Positions 9,671-18,532 are shown, numbered from the stretch's first letter. The stretch: DNA of 64,000 nt from Thermaerobacillus caldiproteolyticus (GCF_013761245.1 NZ_JACDUT010000002.1:186001-250000); one strand, 5' to 3'. The notes: generated from the letters alone by a model not told the origin. Program-made: numbers and translations.

Positions 9671-9832
9671 ATGAAAAAACAGCTTATCGCATTTATGCTG
9701 ATAGCTCTCTTGGCTTGTTCAAAAGAGACTCCTAAAATCGATGACATGCGCGCTCTATTCGCTGGACAATTGCACACCTTTTATATACATTTAGCCGTGT
9801 GCTGTTCAAAACAACATAAGCACCACCGTTGA
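9671..9832 (+). CDS. Short lipoprotein-like ORF, possibly a remnant
   Basis: A 53-codon ORF starts MKKQLIAFMLIALLAC, a typical lipoprotein signal with lipobox LLAC. Only about 37 residues follow the Cys, ending HKHHR. No clear ribosome site is seen. It follows what looks like a decayed membrane-protein gene, so it may itself be the start of a truncated lipoprotein gene rather than a working one. I do not recognise the family. Confidence 0.35.
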   Translation: MKKQLIAFMLIALLACSKETPKIDDMRALFAGQLHTFYIHLAVCCSKQHKHHR

Positions 9833-9849
9833 TGTCAATAATTTCGTAC

Positions 9850-9880
9850 AAAAAACCGAGCTCGTTACAGCTCGGTTTTT
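9850..9880. terminator. Bidirectional terminator
   Basis: The stem aaaaaccgagct / agctcggttttt has a short loop and T tracts on both strands. It overlaps the stop of the minus-strand ORF that follows. Confidence 0.88.
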
Positions 9881-10166
9881 ATAACGGATAATTCATATAT
9901 TTTTCAGGTTCACGCTTGATTTGCTCTAGCATTACATCAATAAGCTCGGCGGGAAAACGAGTTGTTTTTCGCTCCTTCTCCTTATCATAATGAACGATGT
10001 ACATATCTTTTTCTTTTTTCACGGTCATGTTCGTGACATGAAAATCGTTCTTCAAAATTTCCACAAAGAACGCAGCTGTTTCTTGAGCAGCCTGATCATC
10101 AGGCCGCTCATTCGCAACAACTTGAATCGTCAGCCAATTATAAAGGGCATCTTGCAGGGACTTCAT
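9879..10166 (-). CDS. Conserved hypothetical protein (95 aa)
   Basis: This small soluble protein has no signal or membrane segment. Residues 1-40 look helical (LQDALYNWLTIQVVANERPD); the second half is charged with alternating strands (MTVKKEKDMYIVHYDKEKERK). It lies 4 bases downstream of ylaH on the same strand and is probably co-transcribed with it. I do not recognise it; B. subtilis has no gene I recall between ylaH and ylaI. Confidence 0.72.
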   Translation of the reverse strand: MKSLQDALYNWLTIQVVANERPDDQAAQETAAFFVEILKNDFHVTNMTVKKEKDMYIVHYDKEKERKTTRFPAELIDVMLEQIKREPEKYMNYPL

Positions 10167-10170
10167 CGTT

Positions 10171-10494
10171 TCACCGCCTTATCTCTGCGTTTGCCTCTCG
10201 CTTTTTCGCTTGATGAAGACGAACTTTATAAATGATTAAGACAAGCGCAGCGACAACCAATCCTTCAGCAACCGGTAAAAACACAGCAAAAAAGGTTAAA
10301 ATTGTACATCCTAACGCCAGCAACACATAAATAATGACGTTTTTTAACAACGGCAGCTTTTTGGCAAATCCAAGGCGGTACACAATAGCCGAAAGAATAA
10401 GAACGGTAACATAAAGAAACCACATCCCTTGTTCGGGATGCGTATGAACTTTATATAATGAAGCAAAAAAGGAAAGCCGGTCAACCACATTCAT
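10171..10494 (-). CDS. ylaH: YlaH, small membrane protein
   Basis: The 107-residue protein has three hydrophobic segments (residues about 26-42, 50-70 and 72-90) and a basic C-terminal tail. [17 protein letters not shown] and [18 protein letters not shown] match Bacillus YlaH, whose function is unknown. It is 20 bases downstream of typA with a good AAGGAGG ribosome site, so it is probably in the typA transcript, as in B. subtilis. Confidence 0.88.
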   Translation of the reverse strand: MNVVDRLSFFASLYKVHTHPEQGMWFLYVTVLILSAIVYRLGFAKKLPLLKNVIIYVLLALGCTILTFFAVFLPVAEGLVVAALVLIIYKVRLHQAKKREANAEIRR

Positions 10495-10514
10495 CGTTTT
10501 CCCTCCTTATTATT

Positions 10515-12356
10515 TTATTTTGCTTGCTCCGCTGCTTTCTTTTTCTTCGCAAGCTTTTCCCGCTCGTTTTTATCTAAAATTTTCTTGCGCAGGCGAATCG
10601 ATTGCGGCGTCACTTCACAATATTCGTCATCATTTAAGTATTCTAATGCTTCCTCAAGCGTCATCAAGCGCGGCTTTTTTATCGTTACCGTTTGTTCTTT
10701 TGTGGAGGAACGAATGTTGGTGGCATGCTTCGTTTTGCAAATATTAACAACCAAATCATTTTCGCGCGTATGCTCCCCGACAATCATTCCTTCGTATACT
10801 TCCGTTCCCGGCTCAACAAAAATTGTGCCGCGATCTTCCACTTGCATAATGCCATATGTCGTCGCTTTCCCTGTTTCCATCGAAATTAATACCCCTTGAC
10901 GTCGACCGCCGACTTGACCTTTTTGCACTGGTGCATAATGATCGAACGAATGATTCAAAATTCCGTACCCGCGCGTCAGCGACATAAATTCTGTGCGGTA
11001 GCCAATTAAGCCGCGTGCCGGCACCATGAAAATGAGGCGGACTTGTCCATTTTCGTTATGAACCATATCCACCATTTCTCCTTTACGCATACCGAGCGAC
11101 TCCATAATCGCTCCTGTATACTCTTCAGGAATATCAATTTGCACCCGTTCAATCGGCTCGCAAAGCACGCCACCGATTTCTTTCATAATCACTTCCGGTT
11201 TCGACACTTGTAATTCAAAGCCTTCGCGACGCATATTTTCAATTAAAATCGATAAATGTAGCTCTCCACGGCCAGAAACAATCCATGCATCTGGTGAGTC
11301 CGTATTCTCTACGCGCAAACTGACATCCGTTTCTAATTGCATGCGTAGACGTTCTTCAATTTTTCGCGCCGTCACATACTTTCCTTCCCGACCAGCAAAC
11401 GGGCTATTGTTCACTAAAAACGTCATTTTTAACGTCGGTTCATCAATGCGCAATGCCGGCAAGGCCTCTTGATGATCAATCGGACAAACCGTTTCTCCGA
11501 CATTAATATCTTCCATTCCCGATACCGCAACAATATCTCCCGCTTCCGCCTCGGTAATTTCGATTCGTTTTAAGCCTATAAAGCCAAACAGTTTCGTCAC
11601 GCGAAACGTTTTCACTGAACCATCTAACTTCATTAATGCGACTTGCTGTCCAACTTTCATCGTGCCGCGAAAGATGCGACCGATACCAATTCGCCCGACA
11701 TAATCGTTATAATCAAGAAGAGCCACTTGAAATTGTAACGGCTCTATCCGATTATCAATGGGAGCAGGAATATGCTCAATAATTGTCTCAAATAACGCTG
11801 TCATATCGCTATCTTGCTTGTGTGGGTCAAGGCTAGCCGTTCCATGTAATGCCGATGTATAAACGACAGGAAAATCAATTTGTTCCTCTGACGCTCCTAA
11901 TTCAATAAATAAATCAATAACCTCATCGACAACCTCTTCCGGCCGCGCAAACTCGCGATCGATTTTATTAACGACAACAATCGGTGTTAACCGTTGCTCA
12001 AGCGCTTTTTTCAACACAAAGCGTGTTTGCGGCATACATCCTTCATACGCGTCCACTACAAGCAGAACCCCATCAACCATGCGCATAATGCGCTCTACTT
12101 CTCCGCCAAAATCAGCATGCCCCGGCGTATCTAAAATATTAATGCGCGTATTTTTATAATGAATCGCTGTATTTTTCGCCAAAATCGTAATGCCGCGCTC
12201 CCGTTCTAAATCGTTTCGGTCTAAAGCGCGCTCTTCTACATGTTCGTTCGCACGGAACGTTCCGGATTGGCGCAACAATTGATCTACTAACGTCGTTTTC
12301 CCATGGTCAACATGGGCAATGATTGCGATATTTCGAAGATCTTCTCGCTTTTTCAC
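10515..12356 (-). CDS. typA: Ribosome-associated GTPase TypA/BipA
   Basis: TypA/BipA is an EF-G-like GTPase that acts in 50S assembly and stress or cold adaptation. G motifs are clear: AHVDHGKTT (G1), [12 protein letters not shown] (G3) and NKID (G4). The EF-G-like beta and alpha-beta domains and the BipA-specific C-terminal domain follow. The frame opens at a GTG whose first base abuts AGGA; a second in-frame GTG at 12354-12356 has AGGAG 8 bases upstream and gives 613 residues, the family length, so I chose it. Confidence 0.96.
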   Translation of the reverse strand: MKKREDLRNIAIIAHVDHGKTTLVDQLLRQSGTFRANEHVEERALDRNDLERERGITILAKNTAIHYKNTRINILDTPGHADFGGEVERIMRMVDGVLLVVDAYEGCMPQTRFVLKKALEQRLTPIVVVNKIDREFARPEEVVDEVIDLFIELGASEEQIDFPVVYTSALHGTASLDPHKQDSDMTALFETIIEHIPAPIDNRIEPLQFQVALLDYNDYVGRIGIGRIFRGTMKVGQQVALMKLDGSVKTFRVTKLFGFIGLKRIEITEAEAGDIVAVSGMEDINVGETVCPIDHQEALPALRIDEPTLKMTFLVNNSPFAGREGKYVTARKIEERLRMQLETDVSLRVENTDSPDAWIVSGRGELHLSILIENMRREGFELQVSKPEVIMKEIGGVLCEPIERVQIDIPEEYTGAIMESLGMRKGEMVDMVHNENGQVRLIFMVPARGLIGYRTEFMSLTRGYGILNHSFDHYAPVQKGQVGGRRQGVLISMETGKATTYGIMQVEDRGTIFVEPGTEVYEGMIVGEHTRENDLVVNICKTKHATNIRSSTKEQTVTIKKPRLMTLEEALEYLNDDEYCEVTPQSIRLRKKILDKNEREKLAKKKKAAEQAK

Positions 12357-12473
12357 TATGGTCACTCCTATGTGTATAATCGCTCGTTTATTATATCATA
12401 AAAGAGGATAGAAAAGCGGTATGTTTTCGTGTAGACTAAAGGGAAGAAGGCATTATGAGGAAAGGGGATTTCC

Positions 12474-12659
12474 ATGAAATCATTTCACCCGATATTTTTA
12501 TTCTTTGCCATACTAGCAGCATCATCAATTATGGCGATCGGTATTTTCATCGCTGAACAAAGCGTGATCGGTATCATCGTTTCTATTATTGCCTTTATCA
12601 TTATTATGGGAGTAGGGTTTGCGACGAAAAAGCGAATGCGCGAAAAAGGATTATTGTAA
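12474..12659 (+). CDS. ylaF: YlaF-type small membrane protein
   Basis: This 61-residue protein has two hydrophobic segments (residues 7-27 and 32-50) and a short basic tail (KKRMREKG). Position next to typA and length match B. subtilis YlaF, of unknown function. An AAAGGGGA ribosome site precedes the ATG. It is divergent from typA. Confidence 0.8.
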   Translation: MKSFHPIFLFFAILAASSIMAIGIFIAEQSVIGIIVSIIAFIIIMGVGFATKKRMREKGLL

Positions 12660-12694
12660 AAACGGGGCAACGAAAAAGCTTGTCCCGTTTTTTA
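12657..12694. terminator. Terminator shared by ylaF and suhB
   Basis: A stem of aacggggcaa against ttgtcccgtt is flanked by an A run and a T run, between convergent genes. Confidence 0.85.
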
Positions 12695-13486
12695 GTGATG
12701 TATATATTTTTGTAAAATTTCTTCATGAAGTCCCGGTTTGGAGACGAATACAGAATTTTTTCCAAGCAAATTAAGCGGCTCACCATATAAGTTCGTCACA
12801 ATACCACCGGCTTCTTCGACGATGACAAGTCCACCAGCAAAATCCCACGGCGACAATCTCATCGTAATGTAGGCATCTAAACGACCAGCAGCGATATACG
12901 CCATTTCAAGAGCGGCAGAACCGTATGAGCGCGTTCCTCTCGCTTCTTTAACAAGCGGAGCGAGCACGTTCGGGTCAATATGTTTATTTTCAGTAATCCA
13001 TGTTGCATTGACAGAAATGATGGACTCACGGATGGAAACCGGCTGTAAGCGTGGAAGCTGTTTGTCATTAAGAAAAGCCCCTTCGCCTTTCTTCGCATAA
13101 TAAAGCTCATCGTGAACAACATCATAGATATACCCAAGCATTCCTACACCATTTTCAAAAATGCCAATGGAAATCGCAAAATTTCGCTGTTGATGAATAA
13201 AATTCATCGTCCCATCAATCGGATCAATGATCCATACAATCCCGTCTAGTGTTGATAATTCATCACCAAATCCTTCTTCCCCAAGCACATGGTGATCCGG
13301 AAAGGTGCTTCTAATTTTCTCAATGAAAAATTGCTCTGTTTCGCGGTCGACATTCGTCACTAAGTCTTTTCGATCGGATTTCGTTTGAATCGTTAGCTCG
13401 GTCTGAAACGTTTCCTGAATTCGTTTTCCTGCTTCTTTCACCCATTGCTGAGCGTATTGGTCAATCTGTTTCCACTTCGTATCCAT
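12692..13486 (-). CDS. suhB: Inositol monophosphatase family protein (SuhB/YktC)
   Basis: This Mg-dependent sugar-phosphate phosphatase has the family motifs LGEEG, IDPIDGTMNFIH and, near the end, SPWDFAGGLVIVEEAGG. These hold the metal-binding acidic residues. B. subtilis YktC is an inositol-1-phosphatase-type enzyme, and the real substrate could be inositol-1-P, NADP or fructose-1,6-bisphosphate. The frame extends 41 codons upstream with a hydrophobic run, but TAGGAGG lies 8 bases before the ATG at 13486, giving 264 residues. Confidence 0.92.
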   Translation of the reverse strand: MDTKWKQIDQYAQQWVKEAGKRIQETFQTELTIQTKSDRKDLVTNVDRETEQFFIEKIRSTFPDHHVLGEEGFGDELSTLDGIVWIIDPIDGTMNFIHQQRNFAISIGIFENGVGMLGYIYDVVHDELYYAKKGEGAFLNDKQLPRLQPVSIRESIISVNATWITENKHIDPNVLAPLVKEARGTRSYGSAALEMAYIAAGRLDAYITMRLSPWDFAGGLVIVEEAGGIVTNLYGEPLNLLGKNSVFVSKPGLHEEILQKYIHH

Positions 13487-13583
13487 GCTTGTTCCTCCTA
13501 CACCTTGTTGTAAAAATACAGCAGCTATAAACATATATGTACGAATATAAATTAGAATAATGCAATTTTGCGCATTCAGCAAG

Positions 13584-13611
13584 AAAAAACGAACCGTTTT
13601 GGTTCGCAAGT
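13584..13611 (-). terminator. Terminator after ykzI
   Basis: On the minus strand GCGAACC, an AAAAC loop and GGTTCGT are followed by TTTTTT, just downstream of the ykzI stop. Confidence 0.83.
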
Positions 13612-13622
13612 ACGCCTTTTGC

Positions 13623-13814
13623 TTATACTTGAAGGAGACGCATTAGCTCTTGGCGTAATTTCTCTAATCTCCGCTTGCATTCTTTTTTCTTTTCTTCATC
13701 ATTTTCTATCATCGCCTCATAAAGAGTCGCCAATTCGTAATCAAGTTCGAGTCGCAACACTGCCATCCGTTTTTCTCCATCCGTCCGCTTGACCTGATTC
13801 ACTGTTTTTTTCAT
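13623..13814 (-). CDS. ykzI: YkzI-like small coiled-coil protein
   Basis: This 63-residue, highly charged protein is predicted to be mostly helical (ELATLYEAMIENDEEKKKE, then RRLEKLRQELMRLL). The name rests on position between yktA and suhB (yktC), the B. subtilis ykzI site, and on size. Function is unknown. yktB, which sits between yktA and ykzI in B. subtilis, is missing. AAAGGGG lies about 11 bases before the ATG. Confidence 0.7.
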   Translation of the reverse strand: MKKTVNQVKRTDGEKRMAVLRLELDYELATLYEAMIENDEEKKKECKRRLEKLRQELMRLLQV

Positions 13815-13978
13815 GAGCTAGGCACCCCTTTCCGTATAGTCCCCGAAGCCGCCAACATAAATAACAAAATTTTCTGATACTTATTTTGTTTATATATATT
13901 ATGTTGCGAAAGGGGGCTATGCAACAAATTTGTGCCTTTGTCTATTCTCTATTGTGTACAATGCTTTCCAAAAAACTT

Positions 13979-14251
13979 TTACTCCATTTTAATCCAGTCA
14001 CCATTTTTGGCTTCTTTCGCTTTTTTAATGACATGGTAAGAGGAATAGCCGCTTGTTTTGGTAAATTCGTCACAAAGTTTTTTCTCCTCGCTTTTGCTCG
14101 GAACAATCTCCTTAAAGCGGCGGTAAGCGCTCATGAGCTGTTCTCGTTCCATTCCTTTTTCATATACGGTTTCCACCGCTTCAAAAAATTTAATGACATC
14201 AATAATTTCTTGCGTTGTCCAATCGTACGAAATCGGGTATGAATAATTCAT
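13979..14251 (-). CDS. yktA: UPF0223 family protein YktA
   Basis: This 90-residue soluble helical protein starts [17 protein letters not shown] and ends in the YHVIKKAK region typical of UPF0223. Function is unknown. GGAGG 8 bases before the ATG at 14251 supports this start over the frame's earlier codon at 14281. It lies 17 bases downstream of the nitronate monooxygenase gene and may share its transcript. Confidence 0.9.
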   Translation of the reverse strand: MNYSYPISYDWTTQEIIDVIKFFEAVETVYEKGMEREQLMSAYRRFKEIVPSKSEEKKLCDEFTKTSGYSSYHVIKKAKEAKNGDWIKME

Positions 14252-14268
14252 TGATGACACCTCCACCG

Positions 14269-15228
14269 TTAGTTTGCCCATCGATTGCGAATTTGTTCCG
14301 CCTCGCCGATCATCCGCTTAAATAATTCCGCTACTGTCGGAACATCACGAATCAGCCCCATCACTTGTCCGGCCCATGCGAATCCTTCGTTCGTTTTTCC
14401 TTCATAAATAAATCGACGATTTGCTTCTCCACTTATGTATTCTTTTAATTGTTCATACGTTCCACCTTGTTTTTCAATCTGCAAAATTTTCTCTGTCCAT
14501 TCATTGGCGATAGCACGTCCCGGTACACCCAGACTTCGTTTAATCACAACCGTATCATGCTCAGAACCTTTAACCAACATTTCTTTATACACCGGATGAG
14601 CATGAGCGCATTCTTTTGTTGCGATAAATCTCGTGCCCATTTCAATCCCTTCTGCTCCGAGTGCTAACGCTGCCATTAAGCCGCGCCCATCGCCAATTCC
14701 ACCTGATGCGATCACCGGAATTGAAACCGAATCGACAACTTTCGGAATTAACACAAATGTCCCGGTGTCATGTTTTCCTAGATGTCCACCACCTTCTTGG
14801 CCGACGACCATCACAGCATCCGCTCCTAGCTCCTCCGCTTTCACCGCCTGACGCACAGCCGCAACGAGCACTAATTTTTTCACATTCACACCTTTTAACT
14901 GATCAAAAAAAGGAGCCGGATTTCCCCCCGTTACCGATATAACAGAAACCTTTTCCTCTATCGCTACTTCAAGCATATGCGCAAATGGACGACCATGTTG
15001 TCCGATCGCGAAGTTCACACCAAAGGGACGGTCCGTTTTTTCTTTCACTTTTTTAATTTCCTCGCGTAATTTCTCTGGTGTTTCTAATGACATCGCTGTA
15101 ATTTGTCCCAATCCGCCCGCATTGGAAACAGCCGCTGCCAAATCGGCGTAGGCTAAATACGCAAGTCCGCCTTGAATAATCGGATATTTAATGCCAAGTA
15201 ATTCTGTTACTCGTGTTTTCCATTGCAT
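14269..15228 (-). CDS. Nitronate monooxygenase / NPD-type flavoenzyme
   Basis: This FMN-binding TIM barrel oxidises alkyl nitronates such as propionate 3-nitronate in characterised relatives; the FabK enoyl reductases share the fold. Motifs seen are [36 protein letters not shown] (active-site region) and [14 protein letters not shown] followed by [16 protein letters not shown], the FMN phosphate site. Length is 319 residues. A FabK role is possible but not supported by context. GAGGGAGAAACG precedes the ATG. Confidence 0.88.
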   Translation of the reverse strand: MQWKTRVTELLGIKYPIIQGGLAYLAYADLAAAVSNAGGLGQITAMSLETPEKLREEIKKVKEKTDRPFGVNFAIGQHGRPFAHMLEVAIEEKVSVISVTGGNPAPFFDQLKGVNVKKLVLVAAVRQAVKAEELGADAVMVVGQEGGGHLGKHDTGTFVLIPKVVDSVSIPVIASGGIGDGRGLMAALALGAEGIEMGTRFIATKECAHAHPVYKEMLVKGSEHDTVVIKRSLGVPGRAIANEWTEKILQIEKQGGTYEQLKEYISGEANRRFIYEGKTNEGFAWAGQVMGLIRDVPTVAELFKRMIGEAEQIRNRWAN

Positions 15229-15320
15229 CGTTTCTCCCTCCTCTGTATCCAGTATACTATGTTTCTACCCTCTTTACCTATTTTCCTGTTTCTTCTTATC
15301 CAAATGTCAAAAATGATTCT

Positions 15321-15348
15321 TTGCAAACCAGAAAATAAGTGCTATAAT
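15321..15348 (+). promoter_or_regulatory. Candidate sigma-A promoter of speA
   Basis: TTGCAA is separated by 16 bases from TATAAT at 15343-15348. The predicted transcript start is near 15355, about 40 bases before the speA start codon. Confidence 0.6.
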
Positions 15349-15395
15349 GCATTTGTTTTATTTCTACTTTATGCAAAAAGAGGTGTGAAGAATCG

Positions 15396-16868
15396 TTGTC
15401 ACAGTTAGAAACACCGTTATTTACTGGACTCTTAGAACATATTAAAAAAAATCCTATTCAATTCCATATTCCCGGACATAAAAAAGGAACGGGAATGGAT
15501 CCTCAATTTCGTGAATTCATTGGTGAAAATGCATTAGCCATCGACTTAATTAACATCGGCCCATTAGATGACTTACATCAGCCAAAAGGAATGATTAAGC
15601 GGGCGCAAGAGCTTGCTGCTGAAGCGTTTGGTGCCGATTATACATTTTTCTCTGTACAAGGAACAAGCGGGGCGATTATGGCGATGGTCATGTCCGTTGC
15701 AGGCCCTGGGGACAAAATCATTGTTCCGCGCAATGTTCATAAGTCTGTTATGTCAGCAATTGTGTTTTCCGGAGCTACACCAATTTTTATTCATCCGGAA
15801 ATTGATAAAGAGCTCGGAATTTCTCATGGAATTACACCGGAAGCGGTAGAAAAAGCGCTAAAACAACATCCGGATGCTAAAGGGGTTCTCGTCATTAACC
15901 CAACTTACTTTGGAATTGCTGGAGATTTGAAAAAAATCGTTGAAATCGCGCATTCATTTGGCGTTCCTGTCCTTGTTGACGAAGCTCATGGAGCACATAT
16001 TCACTTTCATGAGGACTTACCCCTTTCAGCGATGCAAGCAGGGGCTGATATGTCAGCATCAAGTGTTCATAAACTCGGCGGTTCAATGACACAAAGCTCG
16101 ATTTTAAATGTTCGTGAAGGACTTGTATCGGCGAAACGGGTTCAATCGATTTTAAGCATGTTGACAACCACTTCTACTTCCTATTTGTTGTTAGCATCAT
16201 TGGATGTCGCTCGCAAACGCCTCGCTACGGAAGGACGGAAATTAGCGGAAAAAGCGATCCGTCTTGCGGAGGAAACTCGCAAACAAATTAACGAAATTCC
16301 ATATTTATATTGTGTCGGAAAAGAAATTTTAGGAACAAAAGCGACATATCACTATGACCCAACGAAATTAACTATCTCAGTGAAAGAGCTTGGATTAACG
16401 GGATATGATGTCGAGAAATGGCTGCGTGAAACGTATAATATTGAAGTCGAGCTATCCGATTTGTACAACATTTTATGTATTGTTACACCGGGAGATACCG
16501 AACGAGAAATGAACATTTTAGTTACTGCTCTTCGCCATTTATCAGAGCAATTCCGCCATCAAGCAGCCAAAGGGGTTAAGCCGAAAGTGCTGTTGCCAGA
16601 CATTCCAGCTCTTGCGCTAACTCCACGCGATGCATTTTATGCGGAAACAGAAGTCGTTCCATTTAACGAATCAGCGGGACGAATTATCGCAGAATTTATT
16701 ATGGTGTACCCGCCAGGAATTCCTATTTTTATTCCGGGTGAAATTATTACACAAGAAAACTTAGACTATATTAAAAAGAATTTAGAAGTCGGGCTGCCGG
16801 TACAAGGGCCAGAGGATGATACGTTGCAAACGTTACGTGTCATTAAAGAGTACAAACCGATTCAATAA
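15396..16868 (+). CDS. speA: Arginine decarboxylase, fold-type I PLP enzyme
   Basis: SpeA converts arginine to agmatine, the first step of the agmatine route to putrescine and spermidine. The 490-residue protein matches the Orn/Lys/Arg decarboxylase major and C-terminal domains: QFHIPGHKKGTGMDP near residue 22, VQGTSGAIMAM, DEAHGAHIHFH, and the PLP-lysine in SASSVHKLGGSMTQSS. The start is TTG with AGAGGTG about 9 bases upstream, and the MSQLETPLFTGL start matches the Bacillus protein. In B. subtilis the sr1 gene also lies between speA and pdhD, as here. Confidence 0.95.
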   Translation: MSQLETPLFTGLLEHIKKNPIQFHIPGHKKGTGMDPQFREFIGENALAIDLINIGPLDDLHQPKGMIKRAQELAAEAFGADYTFFSVQGTSGAIMAMVMSVAGPGDKIIVPRNVHKSVMSAIVFSGATPIFIHPEIDKELGISHGITPEAVEKALKQHPDAKGVLVINPTYFGIAGDLKKIVEIAHSFGVPVLVDEAHGAHIHFHEDLPLSAMQAGADMSASSVHKLGGSMTQSSILNVREGLVSAKRVQSILSMLTTTSTSYLLLASLDVARKRLATEGRKLAEKAIRLAEETRKQINEIPYLYCVGKEILGTKATYHYDPTKLTISVKELGLTGYDVEKWLRETYNIEVELSDLYNILCIVTPGDTEREMNILVTALRHLSEQFRHQAAKGVKPKVLLPDIPALALTPRDAFYAETEVVPFNESAGRIIAEFIMVYPPGIPIFIPGEIITQENLDYIKKNLEVGLPVQGPEDDTLQTLRVIKEYKPIQ

Positions 16869-16906
16869 AGAAAAGCGCAAGCGAACCGTGCTTGCGCTTT
16901 TCTATT
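16868..16906 (+). terminator. Terminator after speA
   Basis: The stem aaaagcgcaagc / gcttgcgctttt has a 7-base loop and is followed by a T-rich tail. Confidence 0.9.
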
Positions 16907-17014
16907 TTAAAGGGAAGCTCAATTTTCCTTCTCAAATCCACTTCTCTTCTCCATTCAAAAAACAGCTTGTCAAATTTAAATACCGAGGAAATTGATTCTT
17001 TATCCCTGACCTAT

Positions 17015-17035
17015 TTGATGTATAATTGACATCAA
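17015..17035. promoter_or_regulatory. Perfect dyad overlapping the LysE-type exporter promoter
   Basis: TTGATGT, seven bases, then ACATCAA form a perfect 7+7 inverted repeat. A TATAAT (17021-17026) lies inside it. The dyad ends 25 bases before the start codon, so a repressor bound here would block the promoter. The regulator is not in view. Confidence 0.5.
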
Positions 17036-17060
17036 GTAAAAATAAACGGGGGGATTGAAA

Positions 17061-17684
17061 TTGGAATTAACGTCAATATTATCATTTTTAGGAGTGGCAA
17101 TCACACTCACACTCATACCTGGCCCAGACATTTTGTTTGTGATTACCCAAAGTATATCACAGGATAAAAAAGCAGGTATCGCAACTGCACTCGGTCTTTG
17201 TTCAGGGTTAATTGTACATATAACGGCTGCAACCCTTGGAATTTCAGCAATCGTTTATCAATCAGCAGTAGCTTTTGCAGCAGTAAAATATGCTGGAGCT
17301 GCTTATTTATTATATTTAGCTTGGCAATCATTTAGAGAAAAAGAGCCTGATTTTATAATAAGCAACAACGAGCCTTTAAAGTATCAATTATTGTATAAAA
17401 AAGGAATTTTAATGAATCTTCTTAATCCGAAAGTTTCTTTATTCTTTTTAGCATTGTTACCTCAATTTGTGGATAAAACAATAGGGCATGTATCGATACA
17501 GATGCTCATTTTAGGAATAATTTTCCTCGTTCAGGCTTTAGTTATTTTTGTAACCGTTAGCGTGCTTTCAGATAAAGTGCGTTATCTATTAATAAATAAT
17601 CGATTTTTCTCAAAGAAAATCAACATAATAAAAGGTTTGTTATTAGGATTTATTGGATTACAAATTGCATTCAGCAAAAAATAA
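17061..17684 (+). CDS. LysE/RhtB family amino-acid exporter
   Basis: This membrane protein has about six hydrophobic segments and the family signature TLIPGPDILFVITQSI near the N-terminus, plus the central GILMNLLNPKVSLFFLAL. The substrate (an amino acid or derivative) cannot be told. The frame opens at a TTG touching GGGGGG; the next TTG at 17061 has 7 bases spacing and is the likelier start (207 residues). Base composition is more AT-rich than its neighbours, consistent with acquisition. It sits between speA and the SR1-like locus, a position where I recall no gene in B. subtilis. Confidence 0.88.
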   Translation: MELTSILSFLGVAITLTLIPGPDILFVITQSISQDKKAGIATALGLCSGLIVHITAATLGISAIVYQSAVAFAAVKYAGAAYLLYLAWQSFREKEPDFIISNNEPLKYQLLYKKGILMNLLNPKVSLFFLALLPQFVDKTIGHVSIQMLILGIIFLVQALVIFVTVSVLSDKVRYLLINNRFFSKKINIIKGLLLGFIGLQIAFSKK

Positions 17685-17756
17685 AATATTCAATAATTTG
17701 CTTTTCCTGTTATAGGTAAACACAAATCAGCAAGTCTCTTTTATAACAGAGCCTAA

Positions 17757-17795
17757 TAAAAAGAAACGCGCATGTGCCCCTTCACATGCGCTTTA
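17757..17795 (-). terminator. Terminator of the SR1-like RNA
   Basis: On the minus strand GCGCATGTG, loop AAGGGG, CACATGCGC is followed by GTTTCTTTTT. It is a perfect 9-bp stem about 35 bases past the SR1P-like stop codon. Confidence 0.9.
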
Positions 17796-17830
17796 TCTAT
17801 GAAACCTTCCCCCATCGCTTGACCGTGAAT

Positions 17831-17953
17831 TTATTCCTGTTCATCTGTTTGATGACAGTCACATTTTGAACATTTTCCGTAAAGCGTTGTTACTTTTTCA
17901 TCTTCAAAGTGACCAATTGTAGAGTTACATGTTTGGCAAACAATTGTACCCAT
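17831..17953 (-). CDS. SR1P-like GapA-binding peptide
   Basis: This 40-codon ORF starts MGTIVCQTCN and contains FEDEKVTTLYGKC, then SKCDCH. That is the SR1P pattern: a cysteine-rich small protein (Cys6, 9, 28, 31, 33) with a central FEDEKVT core. In B. subtilis SR1P binds glyceraldehyde-3-phosphate dehydrogenase GapA and promotes its interaction with RNase J1; rnjA is also in this window at 27690. AAAGGGG lies 8 bases before the ATG. Frame, ribosome site and terminator are read directly; the function is by homology. Confidence 0.87.
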   Translation of the reverse strand: MGTIVCQTCNSTIGHFEDEKVTTLYGKCSKCDCHQTDEQE

Positions 17954-17995
17954 CCCCACAACCCCTTTGTGATGATATAATGATTGATTAATTTA

Positions 17996-18024
17996 ATAAT
18001 AATATATCACATTACTATTGTCAA
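17996..18024 (-). promoter_or_regulatory. Sigma-A promoter of the SR1-like RNA
   Basis: On the minus strand a consensus TTGACA (18019-18024) is separated by 17 bases from TATTAT (17996-18001). The predicted transcript start is near 17989. Confidence 0.85.
18003..18013 (-). promoter_or_regulatory. Second, weaker CcpN-type box in the SR1 promoter spacer
   Basis: AATGTGATATA on the minus strand fits 9 of 11 positions of the CcpN consensus TRTGHYATAYW and lies between the -35 and -10 elements. Consensus is quoted from memory of the B. subtilis literature. Confidence 0.5.
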
Positions 18025-18033
18025 CCCTTAAAT

Positions 18034-18044
18034 TGTATGTCACA
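18034..18044 (-). promoter_or_regulatory. CcpN-type operator upstream of the SR1 promoter
   Basis: TGTGACATACA on the minus strand fits all 11 positions of the CcpN consensus TRTGHYATAYW, 9 bases upstream of the -35 element. In B. subtilis CcpN represses sr1, gapB and pckA under glycolytic conditions from sites in similar places. Confidence 0.68.
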
Positions 18045-18061
18045 TTTATTTTTTAACATAC

Positions 18062-18092
18062 AAAAAAACGGGCGTAAAGCCCGCTTTTTTGT
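18062..18092 (-). terminator. Terminator after the DUF3055-like gene
   Basis: The stem CGGGC / GCCCG has a short loop and a run of seven T on the minus strand. It insulates the SR1 promoter region from upstream transcription. Confidence 0.8.
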
Positions 18093-18103
18093 ATTAATTA
18101 ATA

Positions 18104-18406
18104 TTAATATTCATATTCTGGATGTAATGGTGTTGGCGGAATGACATCGGAAAAAAATTCTGCCAAATCAGCAGCTTGTTCTTTTGTCTCAATTCGGAAA
18201 ATACGTTGCAAATAATCGTGGTTTTCAACATCTTTTGGATCGAGGAGGGTTGAGCGGCCTGTTTGCATACAAATGACAAGAGGTTTTCCAAAAAACATAT
18301 TCGTGTACACAATCCCAAAATCATAACGCCTATCTTTTGTTGTAAATCCGACGAACCGTACTTTTACGTTTTCATAATCATCGTAAAGCTTTTCGAATAG
18401 ATTCAT
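18104..18406 (-). CDS. Small conserved protein, DUF3055/SAV0927-like
   Basis: This 100-residue soluble protein has the pattern KVRFVGFTTKDRRYDFGIVY, then TNMFFGKPLVICMQTGRST and a C-terminal helix ending AADLAEFFSDVIP. That resembles the DUF3055 family of Firmicutes, of unknown function; the assignment is from memory. GGAGGG precedes the ATG. It is monocistronic, between SR1 and a divergent gene. Confidence 0.75.
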   Translation of the reverse strand: MNLFEKLYDDYENVKVRFVGFTTKDRRYDFGIVYTNMFFGKPLVICMQTGRSTLLDPKDVENHDYLQRIFRIETKEQAADLAEFFSDVIPPTPLHPEYEY

Positions 18407-18532
18407 AAACTCCCTCCTTTATAAATATACTGAATTTCATTATAATTCAAACATTATTTGAAATCAATAGCGGAATTTTCATAAAAATGTTACAATAATA
18501 AATGGGATGTTAAACATAGAGGTGATGTTCAT

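Larger units (their letters stand above)
17757..17989 (-). ncRNA. SR1-like dual-function small RNA
   Basis: A predicted transcript of about 230 nt runs from a consensus promoter (17996-18024) to a strong terminator and contains a 40-codon ORF. In B. subtilis SR1 (about 205 nt) lies between speA and pdhD, pairs with the ahrC mRNA to block translation, and encodes SR1P. Here position, length, promoter, coding content and terminator all correspond. The pairing segments with an ahrC mRNA cannot be tested from this window. Boundaries are estimates: 5' end about 7 bases after the -10, 3' end at the T tract. Confidence 0.82.
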
